Translations under genes and position numbers: made by a program
The notes under the pieces: model-generated
Seen by the model: only the letters and a program-made list of their open reading frames with translations
Databases searched by the model: none
What the model was told of the DNA's origin: nothing
Part shown: one piece after another, positions 43,406 through 55,345 of the stretch
Numbering within the stretch: position 1 is the stretch's first letter
Layout: every line of letters starts with the position of its first letter
Origin: Bombyx mori
Taxonomy: Eukaryota > Arthropoda > Insecta > Lepidoptera > Bombycidae
Length of the DNA: 64,000 nucleotides
NCBI RefSeq assembly: GCF_030269925.1
Contig: NC_085117.1
Coordinates: 8,060,731 to 8,124,730 of the forward strand
Direction of reading: 5' to 3'

Positions 43406-43949
43406 AATTATAATTTTTTTAAAGTCAAAAAGATCTAGGCTGAATTATCAAAAGCAATAAATGCGAAGTATCCAAAAAATTCACTTAAACAAAAGACATT
43501 AATTTATACCTGCCAATTCGAACACAATATTCAATATAAATACTAGTAACATGCTTAACATTACGTATAGAATTAATTGAATTAACAAAATAATAGAAAG
43601 TCATTGCCCGTTATTTAGTTGAAAACAAGGATGTCCTTTTCTCATACAAATTAACCAACGAAAAATACGGAAAGTCTTTAGTCTATATGTAGAATAGCAT
43701 GATGAAAAACAGAGTATTAGGTTTTATTATCATTATTTTCAATTAGGTCGTATTTCCGTTCGTTTAGTTTATCGCACGTACCGAAATATTAATTTGTATA
43801 AACATTAATTTGATATTTTGTCCGGTCAAGGATTTAGTTTAAAATGTATTAATTATCAAGTTAAAATATTGCACGCTACGTCTTTTTTTCTTATTATGGA
43901 CTCGTATATTGATTAGAATTTTTTTTCTTTTATCTTTTATATAATTATT

Positions 43950-44157
43950 GCTTTGACTCGACAGCGACGAGCTTATGATTTCTACCTTTTGTTAAATTAA
44001 TCGAAGTCCATAGACATTAATGTCGGCGTCCTCTTTGAGATTGTCCCACGCGCACGCTTCAATTCGGAACACATTACTGCTCTCATGCTCTGGGGCTGAG
44101 ATGGACAGGATGACAGCATCTAACCGTGCAGACTCTCTCCTTACCAGCCGTTAAATA
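43950..44157 (-). mobile_element. Very old Bm1
   Basis: 'gacagcgacgagcttatgat', 'gaagtccatagacattaatg', 'cgcacgcttcaattcggaac', 'acattactgctctcatg', 'taaccgtgcagactctc'. Matches are ordered but poor. Confidence 0.45.
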
Positions 44158-44616
44158 TTGATCAAACGATTAGTGTGGCCAGTCGAAAGAACTGGATTAC
44201 GAATGAAACTATTAAACGAATGTCGCTCAAAGAATTCTACAGAGATTAATTTTTATTTTATTTTTATAAAACGTTCTTGTATGTGTATAAATAAACCTTT
44301 ATTATTGTCGTAAACTAACTTTTGGCACATGCGATGCGTCCCTGTGTCTTGCCTCAGATCGTGATCGTAGCTAGGCCTTCGAGCTGAACCTTGAACCGTT
44401 GCCAGAGCAGTACAATAGATAGGTCATATTATAATATATACTAGACTCCATAATATATTAAAGCATCAAATTAATCTCGTGAAAATGCGACTTAAACATG
44501 TCTAGATTTCAATGAGATGTACTAAAATCAATTCTTCTTAAAACCGTTGTTTAAGAAGAAACTTAAGGAAAAATAATTATAAGAAATTGGCGTCTGTCCT
44601 TTTTGACTAACTTCTT

Positions 44617-45118
44617 TTTTTATAGCCTTGAGAGGCTATTTCAGTTTCGCCATGACGTGTAGGTGATCTCACGGGGCTCAAACCGGAAGTGTTGCTAACA
44701 CTGGCCCTAGCAAGAGCTGTGCTTCGCAGAATCTACCACCGGATCGGAAACGCGACCCACTGAGAAGGTCCGGCGAGAAACTCAGTGGGCTCTGTTTATG
44801 GGTTAATTTACTGGTCGAGCCCTTCGTTGCAAGCGACGGGTTCGGCGAGGACAGTGACCGGTGCTTGAGGTGCCTAAAAGCACCGTTAATGGATCGGGTG
44901 GATCCGTAATGACGTGTTTAGGGTGACGTCGACTGTTTACCATTCCGTCCACAGGATCAGGTATGTAACTTTCGGCGGCCACGACAAGAGGGTTTTCGTG
45001 TCGTGCCGCCTTCTCAATGTGGCGCAATGATGCCGAGTTAACTACCTTCGAAGTCTTTGTTACACGATAAAATGAATGTGAATCGGCACACGTATTGTCC
45101 GATGTCATTCACTTCGGG
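44617..45118 (-). mobile_element. BMC1-like LINE 3' end with short coding remnant
   Basis: Minus-strand frame 45108-44803 retains the polyprotein C terminus ('LRHIEKAARHENPLVVAAES', 'HPKHVITDPPDP'). This matches the 31693-32211 frame ('ERYFDKAMRHDNRLIVAAAD'). The 3' UTR ends at a T-run near 44617. 5'-truncated, dead. Confidence 0.75.
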
Positions 45119-45514
45119 GGAACGAAATTGAGAAAGTCGGATTATGCGGGTATTGAATGAGGCCCTCCATGACCAATTGTGGACAAATGTCGGCAAACCG
45201 TGAAACACCAATGCTGATATTATTTATCCTCTTTCGTTGATACACGTGTTTGTAAAATAGTTGATTTTTTCCCGCGTAATCACGAGCATCTTGTTCAGTA
45301 TTAAGGAAAGTCAAATGTAATGTAAATCTGACTTATGTGCTTACGTAATGTGCCTGTTGTTATCTGATTGTTTACGCTGTGAATGTCATTGGCGACGGTT
45401 TTGTGTTGTACGTTCATCTTTCATGGTAAGTTATACTTTTGTTAATACACTAGATCGGTCAATAGCCAATAATATGGCGTTAAACAGTGCTTTTACCACC
45501 TAATCGTTGGTAAT

Positions 45515-45809
45515 CCATAGGGCTACGCGTGCACTGGTAGGTGAGCTCGCGGGGTTCAACCTGGTAGGTCTGGCCAATATTAGCCCTAGCCAAAGCAGGG
45601 TTTCGTTGGATCTACCACCGGATCGGAATTGCAACCTAGATTGAGAAGATCCAGTGAGAAACATAGTGGGTTGTAGCACGCCGAAGACTAGGTTGCTCTG
45701 CGAAACTCTCAACGATTTTGACGAGAACGGTGACCGGAGCCGCATAAAATCATCGAGAGTGTATCGAGAGGATCTGATAGGACACGTTTAGGTTGACGGT
45801 GGCTTCGCC
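45515..45809 (-). pseudogene. BMC1-like LINE fragment hit twice by R1-type elements
   Basis: Minus-strand reading across the insertion site (49812 back to 49788, then 45809 leftwards) gives 'GARRSHRQPKRVLSDPLDTL'. This aligns with 'GASHLRRSRHVLTDPSDPIT' of the longer copy at 31.8 kb. The R1-type insertions thus lie inside the LINE C-terminal coding region. The 3' UTR follows to about 45515. Confidence 0.7.
45796..45809 (+). repeat. Target duplication, copy 1 of 3
   Basis: 'acggtggcttcgcc', repeated exactly at 48445-48458 and 49788-49801. Here it precedes a 22-T run (the poly(A) tail of the inverted element). Confidence 0.9.
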
Positions 45810-48444
45810 TTTTTTTTTTTTTTTTTTTTTTCGGGTAGAGGGCCGAACCTCCTACGAGGTCCCCGCGCAAAAGGGGCGCGCGGGGTATGTGAGACTCAAC
45901 GATCTGCATGGTGTTGTGAGCAGACCGCGGGCCCAAGGATTTTAGAGCCCACCCACTAAACGACTCCTCTGCACTCTTACACCCGACGTCCGATCCCCTC
46001 CGAGGTCAGAACCCGGATGAGGTAGGGGGGCTACCGCGGTCAACACTACAACCAGACGGCGCGGCTCACCCCAAGGACGCCCAGCCGACGGAGCCTTCGA
46101 GGCGAATTGAAGGCTCTAAAACGTCGGCCGTCTCGGTACGGCAGCCCGTCGGGCCGCCCAGACGGTGCCACTGGTGTCCCGGAATACCCCGCTGGACCAG
46201 ACGCGTCGCTGCCGAGCATCGTAGCCACGACGCGCGGCAGCGAGAGGTCCTCTCCAATGACCGCGACGAGGGCGGCGCGTTGCTCGTCGAATCCAGAGCA
46301 ACGCGCCAGCGTGTGTTCCGCTGTGTCTTCCTCGTCGCGGTCCGCGCAGTGGTGGCACTGCGCCGTCGGTTCCCTTCCGGCTATCTTAAAGAGGTACCGG
46401 CCAAAACACCCATGGCCGGTCAACATCTGCGTCAGCCGGAAGGTGAGGCATCCGCGGTCGCGGCCCACCCAGTCCGCGAGGACCGGACGGACCGCCTCGA
46501 CGGTACGGAGGCCGGCCGACGGGTCCGCCAAGCGGCGAGACCACGCCTCCAGCACGGACCGCCGAGATTGGAGCCTCCGCGCTCGAACTACTCCTTCGCC
46601 GGGGCGCCCTTCCCCCCTAGAGCGGAGGTCGCTACGCCACCGGTAATCGGCAGCGAGCGCCTCCGCCTCCAGGTCCCAGGGTGGCGCCCCGGCGAGCAAG
46701 CACGCCGCCTCGAAGGAGACGGTGCGGTATCCTCGGATCGCCCTGACCGCGATCGCGCGCTGCGGACGTCGCAGCGCGGCAACGTTCTGGCGGGTCAGGG
46801 CGTGGCACCATACGGGCGCGCCGTATAGTGCCATCGACCGCACCACCCCCATGTAGAGGCGGCGCGCCACCTGATCGGGACCCCCGACGTTTGGAAGCAG
46901 CCGGCTCAAAGAGCCGGCCGTCGCCATCAGTCGAGGGCCCAACTTCGCAAAGTGAGCGCGGAAGTTCCATCGACCATCCAGTTCAAGGCCGAGGTACCGA
47001 AGACCGGTCACCCCGACCCCGACGCGGACGCCTCCGATCACGAGGTGGGCACCCAGAGGCGGCGCTCGTCCCGGCCCGTGAAACAACAGGGCCTGGGTTT
47101 TGTCGAGCGCCACCTCGAGTCCCAGCCGTCGGATCCTTGTGACGACGTGTGCCACGCCTGCGCACGCCAGACGGGCAGACTCCCGGTAGTCCCTCCCCGG
47201 AGCCACGACCAACGTGTCGTCGGCGTAACAAATTACGCTCAGCCCGGGGAGGGGACCCCGAATGACGCCCCGCAGGACCCAGTCGTAGCCGATGTTCCAC
47301 AGCAGGGGGCCCAGGACAGACCCCTGCGGAACACCGCGCTCGACGGGGAAGCGGTACATCGCCCCACCGTGTCCGATGCACTGGATCGACCTGCCCTCGA
47401 GGTAGGAGCCGATCAGTCGGCGGAGGTATGCGGGGACGCCGTGATACTCCAGCGCCCCCGCGATCACCGACCAGGGCAGGGTGTTGAAGGCGTTCCTTAC
47501 ATCTAAGGATAACGCCATCGCCACCCCGCCCCGGGATACGGCTTCATCGGAGAGGGCTCGCACGCGCAGAATTGCGTCGATAGTCGAGCGGCCCTCTCTG
47601 AAGCCGTATTGCTCCGCCGAAAGATCGGGACCCGTCTCGGTCAGGTGCCGGACGATGCGGGCCGCGACGATCCTCTCGAGCATCTTGCCCGCTTCGTCCA
47701 GCAACACGATGGGGCGATAGCCCGCGGGTGAGTCCGCGGGGCGCCCGTCCTTCCGCAGAAGGACCAGTCTGCCCGTCTTCCATTTCGACAGGAACCGTCC
47801 CGACTCGAGGCACGCTTCGAAAAGCCCCCCGAGCCGGTCCCCTAGGGCCTCGAAGGCCAAGCTCCAGACCCGGCCGTGAACGCCGTCAGGGCCGGGGGCC
47901 GTGTCCTTCGCTCTCATTTTGGACACGGCCGCATGGATCTCCGCCCCCGTGATAGGGGGAGGGGGCTCCTCGGCAGCGGGAACGCTGGGGCGACGTGGAG
48001 GCGTGCCCCACGTGGCGTCCATCTGGGCCGTCTCCGCGAACGCAGCGTCGCGACGACGGCGGCGGCGGTGGCGTGCGCTCCGGCGGCGCGCCCTCACGCA
48101 CTCCTCGCGGAGTCTTGCGATCTCGGGCGACCACCAGAACGCACCCCCACGTGGTGCTCGGGGGCCGACCCGGGGCATGGCGGCATCGCAAATGTTTGCC
48201 ATGGTGCCCCGGAACCAGTCGACCTCCGCATCCACGTCCGCGAGCCGCGCGGGTTTTGGCGCCCACGCAGCAACAGCGGCCGCCTCCATCAGCAACTCCT
48301 TGTTCATCCGTTTCAAGGCCCACCTGGGGAACGAACGGGGCGCACCTTGCGGGAGCTCCTCCTCGCCGCGGGCGCCCGCGGCTGACGACGATGACAAGGA
48401 GGAGGCGGAGAGCTCGAATCGGACGTATCTGTGGTCCGAGAGTG
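45810..48444 (-). mobile_element. R1-clade element family B, copy 1 (5'-truncated, internally deleted)
   Basis: It lies antisense: poly(A) as T's at 45810-45831, 3' UTR, then ORF2. The 5' end stops within the endonuclease domain near its 'LSDHRYI' motif, directly at the central 14-bp repeat. Compared with copy 2, about 300 bp are missing at 46200 (the end of ORF2 and start of the 3' UTR), with a 2-base microhomology. Compared with the element at 9304, roughly 70-80 codons between endonuclease and reverse transcriptase are absent. Confidence 0.88.
46046..48397 (-). pseudogene. ORF2 reverse transcriptase of R1-clade copy 1
   Basis: A long open frame of 783 codons from the first ATG, open up to the element's truncated 5' end. 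Reverse transcriptase motifs are intact ('GFREGRSTIDAI', 'PQGSVLGPLLWN', 'YADDTLV'). The C-terminal zinc motif is also intact ('CHHCADRDEEDTAEHTLARC'). The endonuclease is lost, and the last about 50 residues are 3' UTR sequence read through after the 300-bp deletion (the true C terminus, seen in copy 2, is gone). The linker before the reverse transcriptase is shortened in frame. The frame is surprisingly free of stops for a dead copy, which indicates young age. Confidence 0.88.
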
Positions 48445-48458
48445 ACGGTGGCTTCGCC
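48445..48458 (+). repeat. Target duplication, copy 2 of 3 (central)
   Basis: 'acggtggcttcgcc' between the 5' end of copy 1 and the poly(A) tail of copy 2. It serves as right flank of one insertion and left flank of the other. Confidence 0.9.
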
Positions 48459-49787
48459 TTTTTTTTTTTTTTTTTTTCGGGTAGAGGGCCGAACCTCCTA
48501 CGAGGTCCCCGCGCAAAAGGGGCGCGCGGGGTATGTGAGACTCAACGATCTGCATGGTGTTGTGAGCAGACCGCGGGCCCAAGGGTTTTAGAGCCCACCC
48601 ACTAAACGACTCCCCTGCACTCTTACACCCGACGTCCGATCCCCTCCGAGGTCAGAACCCGGATGAGGTAGGGGGGCTACCGCGGTCAACACTACAACCA
48701 GACGGCGCGGCTCACCCCAAGGACGCCCAGCCGACGGAGCCTTCGAGGCGAATCGAAGGCTCTGAAACGTCGGCCGTCTCGGTACGGCAGCCCGTCGGGC
48801 CGCCCAGACGGTGCCGCTGGTGTCCCGGAATACCCCGCTGGACCAGAACCAGCCTGCCGGGTCGGGACGCGATACACCGTCGACCGGTCGCTCTAATCAC
48901 TCCACGGCAGCGCGCTAGAGTGCTGGTAGCGCGCCGCGCGGCCTCACCCCCTCAGGTCGCCCCTTGACCTTCACCGGGGGGAGGCCGCCACCTACAGGGG
49001 CCGGGACGTACGGGCGTATTCCCGCCTCCGGCCCCCGGCTCGACGGCGACGGATCGGTGCGGAAAGGGAAGAGCTCTCCCTCTCTCGCTCCGCCGCCTCC
49101 TTCTGCGATATGGTGGACTCGCAGAAGTCGAGCATCGCCTTCCAGGACGCGTCGCTGCCGAGCATCGTAGCCACGACGCGCGGCAGCGAGAGGTCCTCTC
49201 CTATGACCGCGACGAGGGCGGCGCGTTGCTCGTCAAATCTAGAGCAACGCGCCAATGTGTGTTCCGCTGTGTCTTCCTCGTCGCGGTCCGCGCAGTGGTG
49301 GCACTGCGCCGTCGGTTCCCTTCCGGCTATCTTGTGCAAGTACCGGCCGAAACAACCATGGCCGGTAAGCATCTGCGTTAGCCGGAAGGTGAGGCATCCG
49401 CGGTCGCGGCCCACCCAGTCCGCGAGGACCGGACGGACCGCCTCGACGGTACGGAGGCCGGCCGACGGGTCCGCCAAGCGGCGAGACCACGCCTCCAGCA
49501 CGGACCGCCGAGATTGGAGCCTCCGCGCTCGAACTACTCCTTCGCCGGGGCGCCCTTCCCCCCTAGAGCGGAGGTCGCTACGCCACCTGTAATCGGCAGC
49601 GAGCGCCTCCGCCTCCAGGTCCCAGGGTGGCGCCCCGGCGAGCAAGCACGCCGCCTCGAAGGAGACGGTGCGGTATCCTCGAATCGCCCTGACCGCGATC
49701 GCGCGCTGCGGACGTCGCAGCGCGGCAACGTTCTGGCGGGTCAGGGCGTGGCACCATACGGGCGCGCCGTATAGTGCCATCGACCGC
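48459..49787 (-). mobile_element. R1-clade element family B, copy 2 (5'-truncated)
   Basis: 19 T's (48459-48477), then the same 3' UTR as copy 1 with a few substitutions, then the ORF2 C terminus. The 5' end is truncated at 49787, just before the right 14-bp repeat. It keeps the 300 bp deleted from copy 1 (48848-49147), so copy 1 did not give rise to it in its present form. Confidence 0.9.
48992..49787 (-). pseudogene. ORF2 C-terminal fragment of R1-clade copy 2
   Basis: About 265 codons from the truncated 5' end to a stop at 48992. It covers the region after the reverse transcriptase: 'RSMALYGAPVW', 'GYRTVSFEAACLLAG', zinc motif 'CHHCADRDEEDTAEHTLARC', then the authentic C terminus ('WKAMLDFCESTISQKEAAER'). 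It corresponds to 'WKAMLDFCECTISQKEAAGR' of the full-length element. No start codon of its own; a dead fragment. Confidence 0.88.
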
Positions 49788-49801
49788 ACGGTGGCTTCGC
49801 C
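49788..49801 (+). repeat. Target duplication, copy 3 of 3
   Basis: 'acggtggcttcgcc', followed by 'ttgccccgtcc', the continuation of the interrupted LINE coding sequence. Confidence 0.9.
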
Positions 49802-49811
49802 TTGCCCCGTC

Positions 49812-50045
49812 CTTTTTTTTTCGTACCTATTCTAGTAACCTCGAGGGGTTATTCTAGATTCACCGAATTATTAGGTGAGCTCACGGGGCTCAAATCCTGA
49901 CGACGTTGCTAACCTAAACCCTAACAGGAGCAGTGCTTCGCAGAATCTACCACCGGATCGGAAACGCGATATTAATTTACTCGCCGAGCCCTTCGTTGCA
50001 AGCGACAGCCACGATAAAAGAGTTGAGTGGTTACTATCCATTCAT
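49812..50045 (-). mobile_element. 3' fragment of the BMC1-like LINE
   Basis: T-run at 49812-49820, then 'tattctagtaacctcgaggg', 'gtgagctcacggggctcaaa', 'agcagtgcttcgcagaatct'. A segment after 'cggaaacgcgat' is deleted. A separate insertion abutting the target LINE. Confidence 0.7.
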
Positions 50046-50284
50046 TAAATAGTAATGCTCGCTTCTCGGCTGAAATATCCTAGACGGTGGTATTTTCCGG
50101 TGCGGGATATATACACCTCAGTGTACAATGAACAATATGTAACTCCACTTTTGCAGAATTACATTGCACATATATATTTGTATTACGAACATCAGAATAT
50201 CTTACAATGATATTATCAAATAAACAAAACAAAAATGGAACCAACGCCGTTGTAATACCAGTTGTGTAAATAAAACAGGCCAGA

Positions 50285-50735
50285 GTGACTGAGGTTGGGT
50301 TGGATATCGTTATTTCGACCTTGTTTATTTGTTTACTTGACCGAAACAGAGTTGATGCTTTTGAAATGTGGTGCTGGCGCCGCCTATTAAGGATTCCATG
50401 GACAGCCCACCGCACGAACATCTCGGTCCTACATCAGCTTAAAATGGAGAACGCTCAACGCCTGTCTGCCACCTGTCTGCAACGCATAATGCGCTACTTT
50501 GGCCACGTTGCCCGCAGAGGTGTAGACAACTTGGAACGTCTGATGGTCACTGGGAAAGTAGAAGGAAAACGTCCTAGAGGCCGGAGCCCCAAACGTTGGT
50601 CCGACCAGATCTCCGAGCAAACCAGCGGACCACTTAGCGCTGCACTACACCAGGCAACTGACCGGAACCGATGGAGGCTGACAGTAGACAAGCTAAAACG
50701 GAGTCACGATCCTCAGCAATGAGGGAGCGATGGAG
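50285..50735 (+). pseudogene. RTE-type LINE C-terminal fragment
   Basis: The open frame 50285-50722 contains the typical RTE endonuclease-reverse transcriptase C terminus. The motifs are 'DAFEMWCWRRLLRIPWTAHR', 'QRIMRYFGHVARRGVDNLER' and 'GKVEGKRPRGRSPKRWSDQI', ending near 'cacgatcctcagcaatgagg'. Catalytic domains are missing. The same terminal sequence ('cacgatcctcagcactgagg') occurs as a scrap at about 21238. This frame is the reference used to read the remnant around the 9.3/16.1-kb insertion. Confidence 0.8.
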
Positions 50736-50941
50736 AAGAAAAGAATTTGTTTACTTGAGATAGCATTAATCTAGAATTAATTATAAACTTTGAGGGTACT
50801 GTGAACTGTTTTTTTTCTTTCGTCCAAAATTTTATTGTATAAACGAATGTGAGACAGCCCATGCGATGTTAATAAGTACCGCAACTCAAAAAATTCACTA
50901 TGTGTTTTCTGCAACCCGTATCGACACATGAGACGTAAATC

Positions 50942-51198
50942 TTCACTGGTGGTAGGACCTCTTGTGAGTCCGCACGGGTAGGTACCATCGCCCCGCCTAT
51001 TTCTGCCGTGAAGCAGTAATGCGTTTCGGTTTGAAGGGTGGGGCAGCCGTTGTAACTATACTGAGACCTTAGAACTTATATCTCAAAGTGTGTGGCGCAT
51101 TTACATTGTAGATGTCTATAGGTTCCAGTAACCACTTAACACCAGGTGGGCTGTGAGCTCGTCCACACACCTAGGCAATAAAAATAAATAAATAAACT
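50942..51198 (+). mobile_element. Bm1 SINE, head-less
   Basis: From 'cactggtggtaggacctctt' through 'gcgtttcggtttgaagggtg' to 'cacctaggcaataaaaataa'. Confidence 0.87.
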
Positions 51199-51644
51199 CT
51201 ATTGTAAAGTATAAAGTTTGTCCCTCACCATTAAAACAGATATCGGTTAGTAGTATTGTGGATTTAATTCACTTTGTTTTTAAATCAATCATATACCTGA
51301 AGTGATATTATAAGGTCAGGATAGAGTGTACTCATTCATAAATTCTATTAGTTCGATATTGTTCACAATTGGCCTTTGTTGTTCCGTTAGTCATCATGAC
51401 CTTTGTTTGTTTTTTTGGGTGTTCATAATCAACCGTGCCTTGCATTTACCGTGTAAATCGGCATAAAATTCTAGTGTTTTCTTCGGTGACCAGTCGGCCG
51501 TGACCAAGGAAACTGTAAAGTATCCGAAACGTTAGAAAGAATATATCTAATTAAAATAATAAACACAAGTTTATACTGGTTGAAGGGAAAATCATAAGAT
51601 CGTCTGAAAATCGCCCGCGAAGCAGTAGTGCGTTTCGGTCGTTA

Positions 51645-51842
51645 GAAGGATTTGCCCACCGAGTTTCTCGCCGGATCTTCTCAGTGGGTCGCGTTTCCGA
51701 TCCGGTAGTAGCTTCTGCGAAGCACTGCTCTTGCTAGGACCAGTGTTAGCAATACTCCGGTTTGAGCCCCGTGAGCTCACCTACACGTCAAGGAGAATCT
51801 GAAATAGTCTCTCAAAGCTATCAGCAGAGGTAGAAAAAAAAA
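51645..51842 (+). mobile_element. 3' fragment of the BMC1-like LINE
   Basis: Sense copy: 'gagtttctcgccggatcttc', 'cttctgcgaagcactgctct', 'ccccgtgagctcacctacac', A-rich end. Confidence 0.72.
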
Positions 51843-52394
51843 GGATGAGGACAAGCGCTATACTATTACATAATTATACTGCTGTGTTACATTATTAAGA
51901 TATATCTTAATAAGACAAAAACTGGCTCAATCAAATATATATGCGAATCCCTCCGCAAACATTTCACAGGCACAAGTCACCTGCACTAAACATGAAACGC
52001 GGATCGATAAGACTTCAATTACCGTCTATTTACGTTTCTGACCTCGCTCATTAAATTATCGGCACGCGTTGACACGACCGCACCCGGCTGTCGTCAACTT
52101 GTTACTAATGTAGTATGTAGTTTCACTGATTTGGTGATGGTTTAGAAACGCCTTGTTATTCGCATTATTATTGGGAATGAAGAGATCAGGAACCGCGTTT
52201 TGGCTATCGGAATTCGTAGACAACATTCTGGTGAATTCATCAGAGTAACTTGCATCAGAACCAGCTAGGATGTTCGACTTAAAAAAATAACCCTTCATAA
52301 TCGTTTGGTTCTCCTTTCCCAAACCGAAATGTAAGACTTCTTAGCAGCATAAATAGGCAGTATAGTAGTAACGAAACACGGTATGCTGGTATAA

Positions 52395-52618
52395 CAATCG
52401 TGGAACTCTCCTACGGACACAGCCCACTGAGTTTCTCGCCGGATCTTCTTACTGCGTCGCGTTTTCGATCCAGTGGTAGATTCTGCGTAGCACTGCTCTT
52501 GCTAGGGCTAGTGTTAACAACGTCCTCTGGTTAGAGCCCCGTGAGCTCACCACTCGCCTGGTTACGCTGGCATAACCCCTAGTCTACCAGCCTCAGGTAG
52601 GAGAAAAAAAAAAGAAAA
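52395..52618 (+). mobile_element. 3' fragment of the BMC1-like LINE
   Basis: Sense copy: 'cagcccactgagtttctcgc', 'gattctgcgtagcactgctc', 'gagccccgtgagctcaccac', 'taccagcctcaggtaggag' then A's. Confidence 0.72.
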
Positions 52619-53104
52619 TGGAACCCTGAATTTCCCATTGAATCCCTTAGTTTAAAGACACCCATCCAAAATAATTAGGTGGTTTTATTCTGGGTTACAC
52701 AATAAAAAATTAAACAATCAAAAGCCAGTTGTCAAATGCGTAATTAACAAAACGGTTGGCAGACAAGTTGACGCTAAATGTGATATTTGGAAGAGTTCCA
52801 ATGTAATATGTTTACGTGTTTTCGTATTTCTAGTAAATGGAGTTTACTAGAGATCATCGATGTGAGTCAGCATTATAAAATTACGAAATACATTAATAAG
52901 TCGCGTTTAGGGCGTAATTTGAACACAGGAATTATCGTCGACAACTCTGAGGGTTGTTTCTCCAATACGTTTAAGACCGGGCACTCAATACCAGAAACTT
53001 TTAGTTTTGTTGATCTAGTAACCACAAACAAGTCTGTAATGTTAACCAGGTACAGAACGGAATTTCATTTAGTGTACAATGATCCTAAAGTTGTTTTTTT
53101 TTCC

Positions 53105-53365
53105 TACCTAAGCTGATGGTCTAGAGAGACCACATCAGCGTAACCTTAACTAGTAGGTGAGCTCACGGAGCTCAAACCTGATGATGTTGCTAACACGAAC
53201 CCTAGCAAGAGCCATGCTTCGCAGAATCTACCACCGGATCGGAAACGCGATCCACTGAGAAGATCCGGCGAGAAACTCAGTGGGCTGTGTCTGTTAATTT
53301 ACTCGCCGAGACCTTCGTCTCAAGCGACGGGTTCCGATTACGATGACCGGCTAAAGTTGTAGGTA
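53105..53365 (-). mobile_element. 3' fragment of the BMC1-like LINE
   Basis: Inverted copy: 'gtaggtgagctcacggagct', 'catgcttcgcagaatctacc', 'agatccggcgagaaactcag', 'cgtctcaagcgacgggttcc'. Confidence 0.72.
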
Positions 53366-55129
53366 CCGCTTCATGAACTATATACTCACCAGAGGTTTAG
53401 CTGGATTCGACTCGCTCCATTAAAGTCCCATCATTCAATACTAGTAGTACAATGGTATTTCATTAGTTAGACGGTCTTGATTAAAACCGTTTGCTCCCAA
53501 CACGTTACTAAGGAATGAGCCGATTTAAAAAAATTAAATAAACGCAGCATTAACGTTCACAAGATAACCGTTGTTCAAAAGGTGATAACTTATCTTAGCA
53601 TCCTATCGTCAGCTGAATTTTTCGGTTTACTATTATAATTCAAATATGGAAATGGACCTTCAAAACTTTTCATCGAAGCGAGTCTTTAGGGCGCTTTCAA
53701 ATGGCCATGATTTTTGCACCGATCCAGAATGCAGTTTCACCACTGAGAAGAATGGGGAGAACTTCATCGCTGACTCCTTTCCTAAACATATACGTACTTT
53801 ATTTTGTAGGCATTGGCTTGGTCGTGCCTCTTGAAATACTGACCTCCACGAGTATCTCGTAGTACCTCGTTCTTGATACACTCGTAAAAGGCTTAAACGA
53901 CGAAAGGAAGATCTTTAACCGAGCGGGTGATATTGCTCGGTAGACCAACAGTCTAGAAGTTATTGTTCGGAAATTGAATATATGTAAGCTTATCTTGAAA
54001 TTGTCATCAGCGCGATTCAGGCATCTGTCAAATATCTGTCTGTTGTATAATGGCTTCCACCACACACTCACTGTGGAGTTGGACCGTGGTCTCTATTACG
54101 CTATTGGGTATCCTATGAGTGAGTGATCATGATTTAAATTTCTCACCACTGTATTATATAGACACAAAAATGCTCCAGACAAGGTAAAGAATAGCGTATT
54201 GCCAAATATTCGCATTTAAGACATGAGGAACAAAACTTAAAAATCCACAGTACATCTACACGATGATTCTGTGCTCACCGCAAACGCCTCAAAAGTGTGC
54301 TATATTATATTGTGGCCCAGAACAGAGTAGGAAATATGCAAAGCAGTAGTAACGAAATAGCAAGGTCTGGCTTGTATGACTATAATAATGATGCGCTTAT
54401 AGGACCCTACATAGCATACGTAGAAGCCCACATGAAAACCACGAAAGCCATCCTGAGGGTGCAATTAGAAGGCGAGTATGACTAAAACTATATCCATGAA
54501 TGAATCAAGATAATGATACAATATTGCATATAGTCTGTTGATAAGTTCCGACCTGTCTATATATTGTATATCGATCGATATTGCAGAGTGTACATTCATT
54601 GACAGAATTTTCACCATATATGAAAAACAAAATAATCTGTTACAACAATTCATGCGGGCGATGCTTGGAGATGAACAGTAGGAGCTAGTGAAATGACGAA
54701 AGATCTCAAAGGGTTGCGAAATGTCGGGCAATTGTTTGTCCAGATTCTAAAATCTAAGATAGATGCCGTTGTTGCGAAATATTAACAAAATCTAGAATAC
54801 TAAGACATTCTCACGGCCTTTTGTTCCTTTATTAAACTCGATATTGTTTTTTACAACTAGGTATGCAAATTAAGACACGTGAATCATGTGAAGGAATCAT
54901 ATTTCCTCAGTTCGTGAGAATACTCTTATCTCTAACAATGCACATGCACCGATAATTTTCTAACAGTCAAATGTTTAAAGTCACTGTATAGGATTTGATG
55001 TAAGGAATTTTCGAAATATTATATCTAATAGTAAAGCGTTAAAATAACATGCTGAAATCCAAAACGCGATTTCTATAATATGATCCCTGAATATGTACAT
55101 TGTTGTACGCCGAACATAATGCGTGTAAA

Positions 55130-55345
55130 AGTATTTTATACTTTTTGACGTGACAACGTCTTATAATTCGATGGAGCCAGCTGAACGAACGAAAAACATG
55201 ACTCATGCGGCGTTACCTCGCTCCGAGGCGTTCCATTTAAGGCTTGAAGTGCAAGCGAGAGTGCGCAACGAGCGACAAAGAGGCACAATCGGCCTCCACG
55301 TTCGGCAGCGTTCGACATCTGTCTCTTTCCTACTTGAGTGAGCGA
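55130..55345. repeat. Probable interspersed repeat, unassigned
   Basis: A GC-richer islet ('tgacgtgacaacgtcttata', 'gactcatgcggcgttacctc') in AT-rich DNA with sharp composition edges. I believe such sequence is repeated in Lepidoptera but cannot name a family or show a second copy here. Confidence 0.3.

Noticed and set aside
46107..46828. Long plus-strand open frames across the R1-type copies
   Set aside because: They are shadows of the minus-strand ORF2 in GC-rich sequence.
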